In this document: positions 64,000 through 64,000 of the stretch, piece by piece
Numbering within the stretch: the first letter of the stretch is position 1
Layout: each line of letters starts with the position of its first letter
Origin: DSWT01 sp035415725
Lineage (GTDB): Bacteria > Chloroflexota > Anaerolineae > B4-G1 > SLSP01
NCBI GenBank assembly: GCA_035415725.1
Contig: DAOOGN010000005.1
Coordinates: forward strand, 11,853-75,852
Direction of reading: 5' to 3'
DNA length: 64,000 nt
Made by a program: the position numbers and the translations under genes
Notes under the pieces: generated by a model
Told to the model about the DNA's origin: nothing
The model's input: only the letters and a program-made list of their open reading frames with translations
Database searches by the model: none

Positions 64000-64000
64000 T

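Overview
The window is a GC-rich, gene-dense bacterial chromosome segment. It most likely comes from a member of the Chloroflexota (Anaerolineae/Caldilineae-like). That assignment is inference from gene content: an A/V-type ATPase operon with no F-type ATPase, a membrane H+-pyrophosphatase, an ole long-chain-olefin cluster, many GAF/PAS sensor kinases, Opp-type transport linked to plant-glycan hydrolases, and intergenic spaces full of short palindromic repeats. I saw no rRNA, tRNA, CRISPR array or phage genes.

Layout. 1-4095: two aldo/keto reductases around an S9 acyl-aminoacyl peptidase. 4243-9111: a complete olefin pathway arranged tail to tail (oleC-oleD on +, oleA-oleB on -). 9227-12714: ADP-ribosylglycohydrolase, DMT permease and a PatB/MalY-type C-S lyase, followed by a 28-unit 9-bp minisatellite. 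13113-19240: a sensor kinase split by a frameshift at a G8 tract, a second GAF kinase, and an unassigned membrane protein. 19332-21380: H+-pyrophosphatase. 22941-31616: a nine-gene A/V-type ATPase operon with a clear promoter, followed by a universal stress protein. 32514-33488: a zinc alcohol dehydrogenase. 33649-43094: a co-directional minus-strand set of B12-type radical SAM enzyme, TPR/beta-helix surface protein, FAD oxidoreductase, large multi-sensor kinase and receiver-kinase hybrid. 43438-49685: a complete Opp/Dpp ABC importer. 50472-58445: an unassigned 851-residue putative glycan enzyme, a GH51 arabinofuranosidase, a DUF362 lipoprotein, a GH5 glycanase and a sugar-nucleotide epimerase. 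58967-64000: a GT-C membrane glycosyltransferase, a promoter-to-terminator unit that looks like a small RNA or leader, citrate synthase and glutamate 5-kinase.

How the genes fit together. The ATPase and pyrophosphatase are linked through the membrane ion gradient. The Opp importer and the GH51/GH5/851-aa genes look like a hemicellulose-degradation and uptake locus, because family-5 solute-binding proteins can carry oligosaccharides as well as peptides. The ole genes predict very long chain alkenes made by head-to-head condensation of acyl-CoAs.

The most striking non-coding feature is a set of interspersed repeats. Family M is a 124-bp MITE-like element with 11-bp terminal inverted repeats: four full copies, three of them flanked by perfect 4-bp target duplications. 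Family R is about 270-340 bp with 9-10 bp direct repeats at two copies. Family S is 90 bp with 5-bp direct repeats. M copies sit inside R copies, which gives a relative order of insertion. One R copy has cut a vapC-like PIN gene down to its first 33 codons.
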